DNA of 64,000 bases from Allobosea sp. 117 (lineage in GTDB: Bacteria; Pseudomonadota; Alphaproteobacteria; Rhizobiales; Xanthobacteraceae): positions 124,001 to 188,000 of the forward strand of contig NZ_JNLC01000016.1 of assembly GCF_000702305.1 (NCBI RefSeq), read 5' to 3'. Shown one piece after another: positions 46,843 through 54,998 of the stretch. Below the pieces are notes generated by a model that saw only the letters and a list, made by a program, of their open reading frames with translations, searched no databases and had not been told where the DNA came from. A program made the position numbers and the translations under genes. Numbering within the stretch: the first letter of the stretch is position 1; every line of letters starts with the position of its first letter.

Positions 46843-47736
46843 TCAGGAATGCCAGATGCGCGGCAGCTCGGCCACCCCCAACTGACCGATCACGGCACGA
46901 AGCGCGGTGTCGAGCACGGCGCCGTCGCGGGCGAGGAGGCGCACCGACAGCATGCCGTCCCAGGCGCTGACGCCCGCCTCGATGTTCTCAGGCAGATCGT
47001 CCGGCAGGCCGAGCGCAGCGCGCACCGCCTCCAGCCGCGTTTCCGCGTCCGGGGCAATGAGAAGCACCGTTGCGAAGGCCGGCCAGCCCTTGGCGATGGC
47101 GCGCCGGTCGAGCACCGAGCCCACCTCGCCGTCGAGGTTGAGCCCGTCGGCATAAACCAGCCGGCCGCCGCGCCGGATGCGCCAGCGGTCGGTCAGCCTC
47201 CCCCGCGCGAAGCGCTCGCCGCGCGCGGTGCGGCCGAGTACGACGGGTTCCACCAGCAGCAGCCGGGCTTGCGGCGCGACCTCGGCGGAGATCCCGCGTT
47301 CGACGCGGGCGCCGTCGAACAGGATGGTCGCCTGCGGCATCCAGTCGAGCCGCGCGCCGGCCTCGACGAGGAGACACACGTCGATGCGGGTGGAGAGGCC
47401 ATCGGAGCGATAGATCTTCTCGGCGGCCTGGGTGGTGGCGGTCAGCCGCGCTCCGCTGCGGGCGCGAAACTCGAAGGCGGCGGTGTCGCCACCCGCCATG
47501 CCGCCACCGGTGTTCAGCAGTACCGCCTCCAGCGCGCCGGAATGCCGGCCGGAGCGCGGAAAGCGGACGCGGATCGGCCCCGCCTCCTCGATGCGGCCGG
47601 GAATGGTGTGCGTGTCGGCGCCCAGCGCCTCAAACCGGAGGCGGCCATGGGCGCGCAGCGCGCCCGGAATGCGCGCGATGGAGGCGGCGTCCTCCGGCTT
47701 CTCTGCAGCGTCAGACAGCAATGCGGTTACGCACAT
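46843..47736 (-). CDS. ureD: Urease accessory protein UreD (UreH)
   Basis: 297-aa scaffold that binds apo-urease and recruits UreF and UreG. Family motifs: VLLNTGGGMAGGD, TTQAAEKIYRS and LDWMPQATILFDGA. Its start (ATG 47736) lies inside the end of urtE with 26 bp overlap, so urease synthesis is translationally tied to the urea transporter genes. It ends 51 bp before the fused gamma/beta gene. Confidence 0.94.
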   Translation of the reverse strand: MCVTALLSDAAEKPEDAASIARIPGALRAHGRLRFEALGADTHTIPGRIEEAGPIRVRFPRSGRHSGALEAVLLNTGGGMAGGDTAAFEFRARSGARLTATTQAAEKIYRSDGLSTRIDVCLLVEAGARLDWMPQATILFDGARVERGISAEVAPQARLLLVEPVVLGRTARGERFARGRLTDRWRIRRGGRLVYADGLNLDGEVGSVLDRRAIAKGWPAFATVLLIAPDAETRLEAVRAALGLPDDLPENIEAGVSAWDGMLSVRLLARDGAVLDTALRAVIGQLGVAELPRIWHS

Positions 47737-48406
47737 CCGGGTCCTCGAGCGCCTTACCGTCGCCCGACATGACGACCGCGCCGCGCTCCATGACGATGAA
47801 GTGGTCGGCCAGTTCCTTGGCGAAGTCGAAATACTGCTCGACCAGCACGATGGCCATGTCGCCCTTGGAGCGCAAGTAGCGGATGGCGTTGCCGATGTCC
47901 TTGATGATCGAGGGCTGGATGCCCTCGGTCGGCTCGTCGAGCACCAGCACCTTCGGCCGCATGGTCAGCGCGCGGCCGATGGCGAGCTGCTGCTGCTGGC
48001 CGCCGGAGAGATCGCCGCCACGCCGGCGCAGCATGGAATCGAGCACCGGGAACAGCGAGAACACGTCGTCCGGCACGTAGCGGTCGGCGCGCTTGAGCGG
48101 CGCGAAGCCGGTCTCGAGGTTTTCCGCCACGGTGAGCAGCGGGAAGATCTCGCGGCCCTGCGGCACGAAGGCGATGCCGCGCCGCGCCCTCTCGGCCGGC
48201 GGCAGGGTGGTGATGTCCTGCCCGTCGAAACGGATCGAGCCCTTGGCGATCGGCTGCTGGCCGACGATGGCGCGCATCAGGCTGGTCTTGCCGACGCCGT
48301 TGCGCCCGAGCACGCAGGTTACCTTGCCCGGCTCGGCCTTGAGCGAGACGCCGCGCAGCGCCTGGGCGGCGCCGTAGAAGAGGTTGATGTCCTGGACTTC
48401 CAGCAT
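47711..48406 (-). CDS. urtE: Urea ABC transporter, ATP-binding protein UrtE
   Basis: 231-aa ATPase of the LivF type. The N-terminus MLEVQDINLFYGAAQALRGVSL is diagnostic of UrtE. Walker A is LGRNGVGKTSL, signature DLSGGQQQQLAIGRAL, Walker B VLVLDEPTEGIQPSI. It pairs with UrtD to power UrtBC. Its 3' end is overlapped by ureD. Confidence 0.95.
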   Translation of the reverse strand: MLEVQDINLFYGAAQALRGVSLKAEPGKVTCVLGRNGVGKTSLMRAIVGQQPIAKGSIRFDGQDITTLPPAERARRGIAFVPQGREIFPLLTVAENLETGFAPLKRADRYVPDDVFSLFPVLDSMLRRRGGDLSGGQQQQLAIGRALTMRPKVLVLDEPTEGIQPSIIKDIGNAIRYLRSKGDMAIVLVEQYFDFAKELADHFIVMERGAVVMSGDGKALEDPDVRNRIAV

Positions 48407-48411
48407 CCCAA

Positions 48412-49236
48412 TCAGCGCCCCAGATAGACTTCGATGACGCGCTCATTGGCGCTGACCTGATCGAGCGTGCCCTCGGCGAGGACGGAGCCCTCGTGCAGGC
48501 ACATGACGCGCACGCCAAGGTCGCGCACGAAGGTCATGTCGTGCTCGACCACCACCACGGAATGGCCATCGGCGTTGATCTCGCGGAGTAGTTCGGCGGT
48601 CTGCGCGGTCTCAGCGTCGGTCATGCCGGCGACCGGCTCGTCAACCAGCAGGAGCTTGGGGTCCTGCGCCAGCAGCATGCCGATCTCCAGCCATTGCTTC
48701 TGACCGTGCGAGAGCGCGCCGCCGAGGCGGTCGCGATGCTCGGTCAGCTTGATGGTCTCGAAGATGGCGTCGATGCGGTCGCGCTGCTCGCCGGTCTCCT
48801 TGCGGAAGATGTTGGAGAGCGCGCTGCGCTGGCCCTTCAGCGCGAGCCGCAGATTGTCGAGCACGGTGTGGCTCTCGAACACGGTCGGCTTCTGGAACTT
48901 GCGGCCGATGCCGAGGGTGGCGATCTGCGTCTCGTCCAGCTTGGTGAGGTCGGTGGCGCCGGCGAACAGCACGTCGCCCTTGTCGGGGCGCGTCTTGCCG
49001 GTGATCACGTCCATCATCGTGGTCTTGCCGGCGCCGTTCGGGCCGATGATGGCCCGCATCTCGCCGGGATCGACGGTGAAGGAGAGCGCGTTCAGCGCGC
49101 GGAAGCCGTCGAAGGTGACGGTGACGCCGTCGAGATAGAGCAGCGCCTCGGTCAGCCGCTTGTCCGGGGCGTCCATGTCGGCGGCCGGGTTCTCCGGCGG
49201 CAGGGCGTCGGGGGCGAGGAGATGGATGTCGCTCAT
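48412..49236 (-). CDS. urtD: Urea ABC transporter, ATP-binding protein UrtD
   Basis: ATPase of the LivG type. The start is placed at ATG 49236, which has AGGAAGAGG just upstream; an ATG at 49251 overlapping the urtC stop is the alternative. Walker A is IGPNGAGKTTM, the signature region GGALSHGQKQWLEIGMLLAQ (the SHGQK variant is typical of UrtD), Walker B LLLVDEPVAGMTDAE. An unusual Pro/Asp-rich N-terminal extension of about 30 residues precedes the conserved LYLDGVTVTFDGF. urtE follows after five bases. Confidence 0.94.
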   Translation of the reverse strand: MSDIHLLAPDALPPENPAADMDAPDKRLTEALLYLDGVTVTFDGFRALNALSFTVDPGEMRAIIGPNGAGKTTMMDVITGKTRPDKGDVLFAGATDLTKLDETQIATLGIGRKFQKPTVFESHTVLDNLRLALKGQRSALSNIFRKETGEQRDRIDAIFETIKLTEHRDRLGGALSHGQKQWLEIGMLLAQDPKLLLVDEPVAGMTDAETAQTAELLREINADGHSVVVVEHDMTFVRDLGVRVMCLHEGSVLAEGTLDQVSANERVIEVYLGR

Positions 49237-49247
49237 GTCCCTCTTCC

Positions 49248-50435
49248 TCATTCCGCCGGCTTCGGCTCGCCCGCCGGCGGCAGGCTCTCGGCCTCGGGCG
49301 CGACCTGCCTGGCCTCGGTGCGGCGCGCACGCCAGTCGTAGAAGGTGCCGACAATGCCCTTGGGCAGGAACAGCGTCACCGCCACGAACAGGCCGCCCAG
49401 CATGAACAGCCAGTAGGGCGCGAGCATGCCGGAGGTGAAATAGGTCTTGGCGTAGTTCACCAGCACAGCGCCCAGCGCCGCGCCGACCAGCGTGCCGCGC
49501 CCGCCGACCGCCACCCAGACGATGATCTCGATAGAGTTGGCCGGCGAGAACTCGCTCGGATTGATGATGCCGACCTGCGGCACGTAGAGCGCACCGGCAA
49601 CACCCGCCAGCATGGCCGAGACGACGAAGGCGACCAGCTTATAGTTCTCCGCCCGGTAGCCGGTGAAGCGCACCCGCGCCTCGGCGTCGCGGATGGCGAT
49701 CAGCACCTTGCCGAAATGCGAGCGCACCAGATAGCGGCAGATCACATAGCCGCCCGCCAGCGCCAGCGCAGAGAGCGCGAACAGCACGGCGCGGGTGCCG
49801 TCGGACTGGATGTTGAAGCCGAGTATGTCCTTGAAGTCGGTGAGGCCGTTATTGCCGCCGAAGCCCATGTCGTTTCGGAAGAAGGCCAGCAGCAGCGCGA
49901 AGGTCATCGCCTGGGTGATGATCGACAGGTAGACGCCGGTGACGCGCGAGCGGAAGGCGAACCAGCCGAACACCAGTGCGAGGATGCCCGGCGCCAGCAG
50001 CACCATCAGCGCGGCGAAGGGGAACAGGTCGAAGCCGTGCCAGAACCAGGGAAGCTGCTTCCAGTTCAGGAACACCATGAAGTCCGGCAGCACGGGATCG
50101 CCATAGACCCCACGCGTGCCGATCTGGCGCATGAGGTACATGCCCATCGCGTAGCCGCCGAGCGCGAAGAAGGCACCGTGGCCGAGCGAGAGGATGCCGA
50201 CATAGCCCCAGATCAGGTCGACCGAGAGAGCGAGCAGCGCGTAGCAAAGATATTTCCCCAGCAGCGAGACGACATAGGTCGGCACGTGCAGGAAGGCATC
50301 TGGCGATGTGAGCAGGTTCAGCGCCGGCACGAGGACCGCGGCGGCGACGAGAATGGCGAGGAAGATGCGCCCGCTGGTGGTGAGCAGCGCCGGCGGCTTG
50401 GTGTCGTGTGCGCTCATGGCGGTGCGATCGCTCAT
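49248..50435 (-). CDS. urtC: Urea ABC transporter, permease UrtC
   Basis: LivM-type inner-membrane permease (395 aa). Multiple helices include GKYLCYALLALSVDLIWGYVGILSLGHGAFFALGGYAMGMYL, the family's first signature. The cytoplasmic coupling region is AIRDAEARVRFTGYRAENYK. It starts four bases inside the end of urtB (ATGA), showing coupling. The C-terminal tail is Pro/Glu-rich. It forms the channel with UrtB. Confidence 0.94.
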   Translation of the reverse strand: MSDRTAMSAHDTKPPALLTTSGRIFLAILVAAAVLVPALNLLTSPDAFLHVPTYVVSLLGKYLCYALLALSVDLIWGYVGILSLGHGAFFALGGYAMGMYLMRQIGTRGVYGDPVLPDFMVFLNWKQLPWFWHGFDLFPFAALMVLLAPGILALVFGWFAFRSRVTGVYLSIITQAMTFALLLAFFRNDMGFGGNNGLTDFKDILGFNIQSDGTRAVLFALSALALAGGYVICRYLVRSHFGKVLIAIRDAEARVRFTGYRAENYKLVAFVVSAMLAGVAGALYVPQVGIINPSEFSPANSIEIIVWVAVGGRGTLVGAALGAVLVNYAKTYFTSGMLAPYWLFMLGGLFVAVTLFLPKGIVGTFYDWRARRTEARQVAPEAESLPPAGEPKPAE

Positions 50436-52060
50436 GCCTCGATCGCCCTGCCCTTGAGCGCGAACAGGCCGCGCGGACGCTTCTGGATGAAGAGGATGAC
50501 GATGACCAGCAGCGCGATCTTGCCGAGCACGGCGCCGGCATAGGGTTCGAGTAGCTTGTTGGCGACGCCGAGCGACATGGCGCCGACCAGCGTGCCCCAG
50601 AGATTGCCCACGCCGCCGAACACCACCACCAGGAAGCTGTCGATGATGTAGCTCTGGCCGAGGTTCGGCGAGACGTTGTCGATCTGCGAGAGCGCCACCC
50701 CGGCGATGCCGGCGATGCCGGAGCCGAGGCCGAAGGTCATGGCGTCGACCCAGTTGGTGCGGATGCCCATGGAGGCGGCCATGCGCCGGTTCTGCGTCAC
50801 CGCGCGCATTTCAAGGCCGATGCGGGTGAGCCGCAGCACCGCGAGCAGCGCGGCGAAGACCAGCGTGGCGAAGATGATGATCCACAGCCGGCCATAGGTG
50901 ATCGACATCAGGCCGATGTCGAAGCTGCCCGACATCCAGCTCGGCGCGCCGACCTCGCGGTTGGTCGGGCCGAAGATGGTGCGGATTGCCTGCTGCAGGA
51001 TGAGCGAGATGCCCCAGGTGGCGAGCAGCGTCTCCAGCGCCCGGCCGTAGAGGAAGCGGATCACCGTGCGTTCGATGAGAACGCCGATCAGGCCGGTGAA
51101 GAGGAAGGCGAGCGGAATGGCGATCAGCAGCGAGGCGTCGAACAGGCCGGGCCAGGAGGTGCGGATCACCTCCTGCACCACGAAGGTGGTGTAGGCGCCG
51201 AGCATCACCATCTCGCCATGCGCCATGTTGATGACGCCCATCACCCCGAAGGTGATGGCGAGGCCGATAGCAGCGAGCAGCAGCACCGAGCCGAGCGAGA
51301 GCCCGTACCAGACGTTCTGCGCGATGCCCCACATGGCGAGGTTGCGCTCGATGCCGGCGATGGCACCGGCCGCGGCCTCCTTGACCGCCGGCGAGGCGTC
51401 GGCCGGCACGCTGCGCAGGATGGCGAGCGCATCCTGATTGCCCTCGGCGCCCACGGTCTGGATCGCGGCGATCCGCTCGGCATCGGAAATGCCGGCCTTG
51501 CCCATGACGATGGAGGCGCGCGCCAGCGTCAGCGCCGACTTCACCCTGGCGTCGGTTTCCTTCGCGAGCGCCGCTTCCAGCGCCGGCAGCGCCGCCTCGT
51601 CGCGCGAGCGGGCGACCGCGACGGCGGCATCGAGGCGCTTGGCGGGATCGGGGCTGACCAGCGAGAGCGCGCCCATCGCCGCTTCGACGGCGCGGCGGAT
51701 GCGGTTGTTGACGCGCACCGGCTTCACCGGCGGCGGGCTGGCGACCGCCTGCTGGGTCACCGGATCGACCAGCCCGGCATCGGTCTTGAGGAAGACCTGG
51801 CGCGGCGAGGTCGAGAAGACGAGCTTGCCATCGGCCAGCGCCGCGACGATGCCGGCGGCAGCCGGGCTGCCGCTCAGGGCGAGAGCGCCGAGCGCGGCCT
51901 CGGTGTCATTGTAATTGTCGGTGGCGAGCTGGGCGAGCGGGGCGCTGATGTCCTGCGCCCGCGCGCCGCCGAGCGGCAGCAGCAACGCGCAGATGGCGGT
52001 CAGGGCGAGGAGAAGCGCGCAGCCGCGGCTGCGAAGGCGGGCGTTTAAAATCATCATCAT
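50432..52060 (-). CDS. urtB: Urea ABC transporter, permease UrtB
   Basis: LivH-type permease (542 aa) with the long periplasmic N-terminal region typical of UrtB. After a signal segment (LLLALTAICALLLPLGGARAQ) about 200 residues precede the membrane core, which begins at SLGSVLLLAAIGLAITFGVMGVINMAHGE. The family loop RRMAASMGIRTNWVDAMTFG is present. Three consecutive Met codons make the start uncertain by two residues. A 140-bp spacer with a strong hairpin lies between urtA and this gene. Confidence 0.94.
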   Translation of the reverse strand: MMMILNARLRSRGCALLLALTAICALLLPLGGARAQDISAPLAQLATDNYNDTEAALGALALSGSPAAAGIVAALADGKLVFSTSPRQVFLKTDAGLVDPVTQQAVASPPPVKPVRVNNRIRRAVEAAMGALSLVSPDPAKRLDAAVAVARSRDEAALPALEAALAKETDARVKSALTLARASIVMGKAGISDAERIAAIQTVGAEGNQDALAILRSVPADASPAVKEAAAGAIAGIERNLAMWGIAQNVWYGLSLGSVLLLAAIGLAITFGVMGVINMAHGEMVMLGAYTTFVVQEVIRTSWPGLFDASLLIAIPLAFLFTGLIGVLIERTVIRFLYGRALETLLATWGISLILQQAIRTIFGPTNREVGAPSWMSGSFDIGLMSITYGRLWIIIFATLVFAALLAVLRLTRIGLEMRAVTQNRRMAASMGIRTNWVDAMTFGLGSGIAGIAGVALSQIDNVSPNLGQSYIIDSFLVVVFGGVGNLWGTLVGAMSLGVANKLLEPYAGAVLGKIALLVIVILFIQKRPRGLFALKGRAIEA

Positions 52061-52109
52061 CCGTCGATCTGGCGGGTGCGCGGATGGCCGGAGCAGCTCC
52101 GGCGGCGAC

Positions 52110-52132
52110 GGGGAGGCGGTGGCCGCCTCCCC
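52110..52132 (-). other. Intercistronic hairpin between urtA and urtB
   Basis: A perfect 10-bp stem GGGGAGGCGG/CCGCCTCCCC around a three-base loop, without a U-tract, located in the 140-bp urtA-urtB gap. It is likely an mRNA-stabilising or partial-termination element raising urtA expression over the permease genes, mirroring the hairpin behind aapJ. Confidence 0.6.
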
Positions 52133-52200
52133 TCAACTTCGCGCCGCGATCGACGCCGGCAGAAAACCGGCATCGACGCGTCAGCGTCGGCAGGCCGGCG

Positions 52201-53511
52201 TCAGTTGCCGGCGCCGCCGCACTTGCCGGTCTTCACGTTGAAGTTGCCGCACTTGAGCGGCGAGCGCCAATCGGCGATCAGGTCCTTCGAGCCTTCGAGA
52301 TAGGGCGACCACTCCTGGGCGACGATCAGGCCGGGGGTCTGCTCGACGATATCGAACTGGCCGTCGTCCTTGATCTCGCCGATCAGCACCGGCTTGGTGA
52401 TGTGGTGGTTCGGCATCATCGTCGAATAGCCGCCCGACAGGTTCGGCACCGAGACGCCGATGAGCGCGTCGATGACCGCGTCCGGATCGGTGGTGCCGGC
52501 CTTCTCGACCGCCTCGACCCACATGTTGAAGCCGATGACGGTGGCTTCCATCGGGTCGTTGGTCACGCGCTTGTCGTTCTTGATGAAGGCGCGCCACTTC
52601 TTGATGAACTCGGCGTTCTCCGGCACGTCGACCGACTGGAAGTAGTTCCAGGCGGCGAGATGGCCGACCAGCGGCTTGGTGTCGATGCCGGCGAGCTCTT
52701 CCTCACCCACAGAGAACGCCACCACCGGGATGTCGGTCGCCTTGATGCCCTGGTTGCCGAGCTCCTTGTAGAACGGCACGTTGGCGTCGCCGTTGATGGT
52801 CGAGACCACGGCGGTCTTCTTGCCGGCCGAGCCGAACTTCTTGATGTCGGCGACGATGGTCTGCCAGTCGGAATGACCGAACGGCGTGTAGTTGATCATG
52901 ATGTCTTCGGCGGGCACGCCCTTGGCCTTCAGATAGGCCTCGAGAATCTTGTTGGTGGTGCGCGGATAGACGTAGTCGGTGCCGGCCAGCACCCAGCGCT
53001 TCACACCCTCGTTCGCCATGAGGTAGTCGACCGCCGGAATCGCCTGCTGGTTCGGCGCGGCGCCGGTGTAGAACACGTTGCGCTCGCTCTCCTCGCCCTC
53101 GTACTGCACCGGGTAGAAGAGCAGGCCGTTCAGCTCCTTGAACACCGGCAGCACCGACTTGCGGGACACCGAGGTCCAGCAGCCGAACACCACCGCGACC
53201 TTCTCCTTCGCGAGGAGCTCACGCGCCTTCTCAGCGAAGAGCGGCCAGTTGGAGGCAGGATCGACGACGACCGGGGTGAGCTTCTTGCCGAGTACGCCGC
53301 CCGCGGCGTTCTGCTGGTCAATCATGAACAGCACGGTGTCCTTCAGCGTGGTTTCGCTGATGGCCATGGTGCCGGAAAGCGAATGGAGCACGCCGACCTT
53401 GATCGTTTCCTGGGCCTGCGCCGGCACTGCCGCACCCGCCAGCGCAAGCGCGGCCGCGCCCACGACAGCGCGGCCGGCCACGCGGCCCGCATGGGAGAAC
53501 AGATTCAACAT
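52201..53511 (-). CDS. urtA: Urea ABC transporter, periplasmic binding protein UrtA
   Basis: Urea receptor of the Leu/Ile/Val-binding family (436 aa). Start ATG 53511; an upstream in-frame extension is rejected because the signal peptide (VVGAAALALAGAAVPAQAQ) begins here. The mature chain starts ETIKVGVLHSLSGTMAIS, then VVDPASNWPLFAEKARELL and CWTSVSRKSVLPVF, all typical of UrtA. The C-terminal GNFNVKTGKCGG carries a Cys pair with KCG. It is first gene of a long operon ending at ureG, and sits about 60 bp behind a sigma-54 promoter. The predicted leader begins with a short hairpin (53534-53556). Confidence 0.95.
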   Translation of the reverse strand: MLNLFSHAGRVAGRAVVGAAALALAGAAVPAQAQETIKVGVLHSLSGTMAISETTLKDTVLFMIDQQNAAGGVLGKKLTPVVVDPASNWPLFAEKARELLAKEKVAVVFGCWTSVSRKSVLPVFKELNGLLFYPVQYEGEESERNVFYTGAAPNQQAIPAVDYLMANEGVKRWVLAGTDYVYPRTTNKILEAYLKAKGVPAEDIMINYTPFGHSDWQTIVADIKKFGSAGKKTAVVSTINGDANVPFYKELGNQGIKATDIPVVAFSVGEEELAGIDTKPLVGHLAAWNYFQSVDVPENAEFIKKWRAFIKNDKRVTNDPMEATVIGFNMWVEAVEKAGTTDPDAVIDALIGVSVPNLSGGYSTMMPNHHITKPVLIGEIKDDGQFDIVEQTPGLIVAQEWSPYLEGSKDLIADWRSPLKCGNFNVKTGKCGGAGN

Positions 53512-53571
53512 TTTCGTTCCCTTCTGGAGTTCACACGCAGGACCCCCGTCCGCGTGCCAAGGGGGAACGTT

Positions 53572-53587
53572 TGCAACGGCCGTGCCA
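53572..53587 (-). promoter_or_regulatory. Sigma-54 (-24/-12) promoter of the urt-ure operon
   Basis: The minus strand reads TGGCACGGCCGTTGCA, an exact match to the RpoN consensus TGGCACG-N4-TTGCW, with GG and GC ten bases apart. Transcription would start near 53560, about 50 nt before urtA. This predicts nitrogen-limitation control by NtrC of the whole urea uptake and urease cluster. Confidence 0.85.
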
Positions 53588-53689
53588 ACGCCGGCGCGGT
53601 ATTTTGAGGGGCAGGCGAAGCGCCCGGAAACAGTTCGAAACTCGAAGCAGCGCGCCTCGCGCCTATAAACTAGGCAGTAACCGCATGAT

Positions 53690-53723
53690 TGCACATCAGA
53701 TGAGCAGGCGGTGCATATTGCAC
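53690..53723. promoter_or_regulatory. Candidate NtrC enhancer half-sites
   Basis: TGCAC (53690-53694), GTGCA (53711-53715) and TGCAC (53719-53723) lie 100-135 bp upstream of the sigma-54 promoter. They resemble the TGCAC...GTGCA half-sites of NtrC boxes. The first two are 21 bp (two helical turns) centre to centre, wider than the standard spacing. The set also forms a GTGCA-TAT-TGCAC palindrome. Confidence 0.5.
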
Positions 53724-53727
53724 ACAG

Positions 53728-54900
53728 TCATGGAGCCGACACATGACGGAACGGCTCTGCCACGGCGGCAAGCCGGCTCAGGGCCGCGTCGAGCGTCGCG
53801 TCGGCCTTGGCGAAGCAGAAGCGCACCACGTTCCGCACCGGTGCCTGTGCATAGAAGGCCGACACCGGGATTGCCGCGACGCCGTGGCGCTCGACCAGCA
53901 GCCGGCAAAAGGCCTCGTCGTCGAGCCCGGTCTCCAGCGGCGCGATGTCCATGTTGATGAAATAGGTGCCGGCGGTCGGCAGCACCGGCAGGCCAAGCGC
54001 GGAGAGACCGGCCTCCAGCCGGTCGCGCGAGCGCTGGAGGCCGGCGCGCATCGCTTCGAACCAGCCGTCCTGCTTGCCAAGGCCGTAGGCCACCGCCTGC
54101 TGCAGCGACGGGGGCGTGGTGAAGGTAAGGAACTGGTGCGCCTTGGAGAGCGCCCGCATCAGCTCCGGTGCGGCGCAGACGAAGCCGACCTTCCAGCCGG
54201 TCATGCCGAAGATCTTGCCAGCCGAGCCGATCTTCACCGCGCGCCCACGCATCCCCGGCAGCGACAGCACGGAGACGTGCCGGCGCCCGTCGAACACGAC
54301 GTGCTCCCACACCTCGTCGGAGACCAGCACCGCCCCGGAGCGCCGGCAGAAATCCGCCAGCAGCTCGAGCTCGTCCGCCTCGAAGACACGACCCGTCGGG
54401 TTGTGCGGGTTGTTGAACAGCACGAGGCGGGTGCGCGGGGTGAAGGCGTCGGCCAGCGCCTCCTCGGTCAGCCACCAGTGCGGCGGCGTGAGGCGGACGA
54501 GGCGCGGCACGCCGCCGGCGCGCTGGACCAGCGGCAGATAGGCGTCGTAGAGCGGCTGGAACAGCACCACCTCGTCGCCCGGCTCGATCAGCGCCAGCAG
54601 CGCGCCGGCCAGCGCCTCGGTGGCGCCCGAGGTCACCATGATCTCCGCGTTGGGATCGAGATCGATGCCCTGCCAGTGCGCATAGTGACGGGCGACGGCG
54701 TGGCGCAGTTCTGGCGTGCCCATCATCGGCGGATACTGGTTCCAGCCGTTCAGCACCGCCTCGGCCGCCGCCGCGCGCACATCCTCCGGCCCGGGATCGT
54801 CCGGGAAACCCTGGCCGAGATTGACCGCGCCATGCTCGCGGGCGAGACGCGACATGGTCTCGAACACCGTGGTCGGCAGGTTGGCGAACACCGAATTCAT
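53728..54900 (-). CDS. PLP-dependent aminotransferase, class I/II
   Basis: 390 aa of fold type I. The PLP lysine is in SAGKIFGMTGWKVGF, preceded by the D/Y pair (VSDEVWEHVVFD) and NNPHNPTG. The N-terminus NLGQGFPDDPGPEDVR and the end VRFCFAKADATLD resemble the YbdL/kynurenine-glutamate aminotransferase group, which often acts on methionine, aromatic amino acids or their keto acids. The substrate is not fixed. Its stop lies just 4 bp from the putative NtrC sites of urtA. It is transcribed separately from DUF1513 upstream (98-bp gap). Confidence 0.9.
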   Translation of the reverse strand: MNSVFANLPTTVFETMSRLAREHGAVNLGQGFPDDPGPEDVRAAAAEAVLNGWNQYPPMMGTPELRHAVARHYAHWQGIDLDPNAEIMVTSGATEALAGALLALIEPGDEVVLFQPLYDAYLPLVQRAGGVPRLVRLTPPHWWLTEEALADAFTPRTRLVLFNNPHNPTGRVFEADELELLADFCRRSGAVLVSDEVWEHVVFDGRRHVSVLSLPGMRGRAVKIGSAGKIFGMTGWKVGFVCAAPELMRALSKAHQFLTFTTPPSLQQAVAYGLGKQDGWFEAMRAGLQRSRDRLEAGLSALGLPVLPTAGTYFINMDIAPLETGLDDEAFCRLLVERHGVAAIPVSAFYAQAPVRNVVRFCFAKADATLDAALSRLAAVAEPFRHVSAP

Positions 54901-54998
54901 TTACAGAAGGCCCGCGTGAAACGCGCAATCTGACATCGCGCGACCGTCTTTATCGATCCAGCGCGGGGAAAAAGGAAGGGGCTGGGCGGATGACGGCC

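Noticed and set aside
53534-53556. Leader hairpin of urtA as a guanidine (mini-ykkC) riboswitch
   Set aside because: Only one hairpin is present and the loop is GGGG, not the ACGR pair of loops required; treated as a plain 5' hairpin.
53696-54928. Open frame of 410 codons overlapping the aminotransferase on the same strand in another frame
   Set aside because: Arg/Ala-rich low-complexity translation without motifs; the aminotransferase frame has all PLP signatures.
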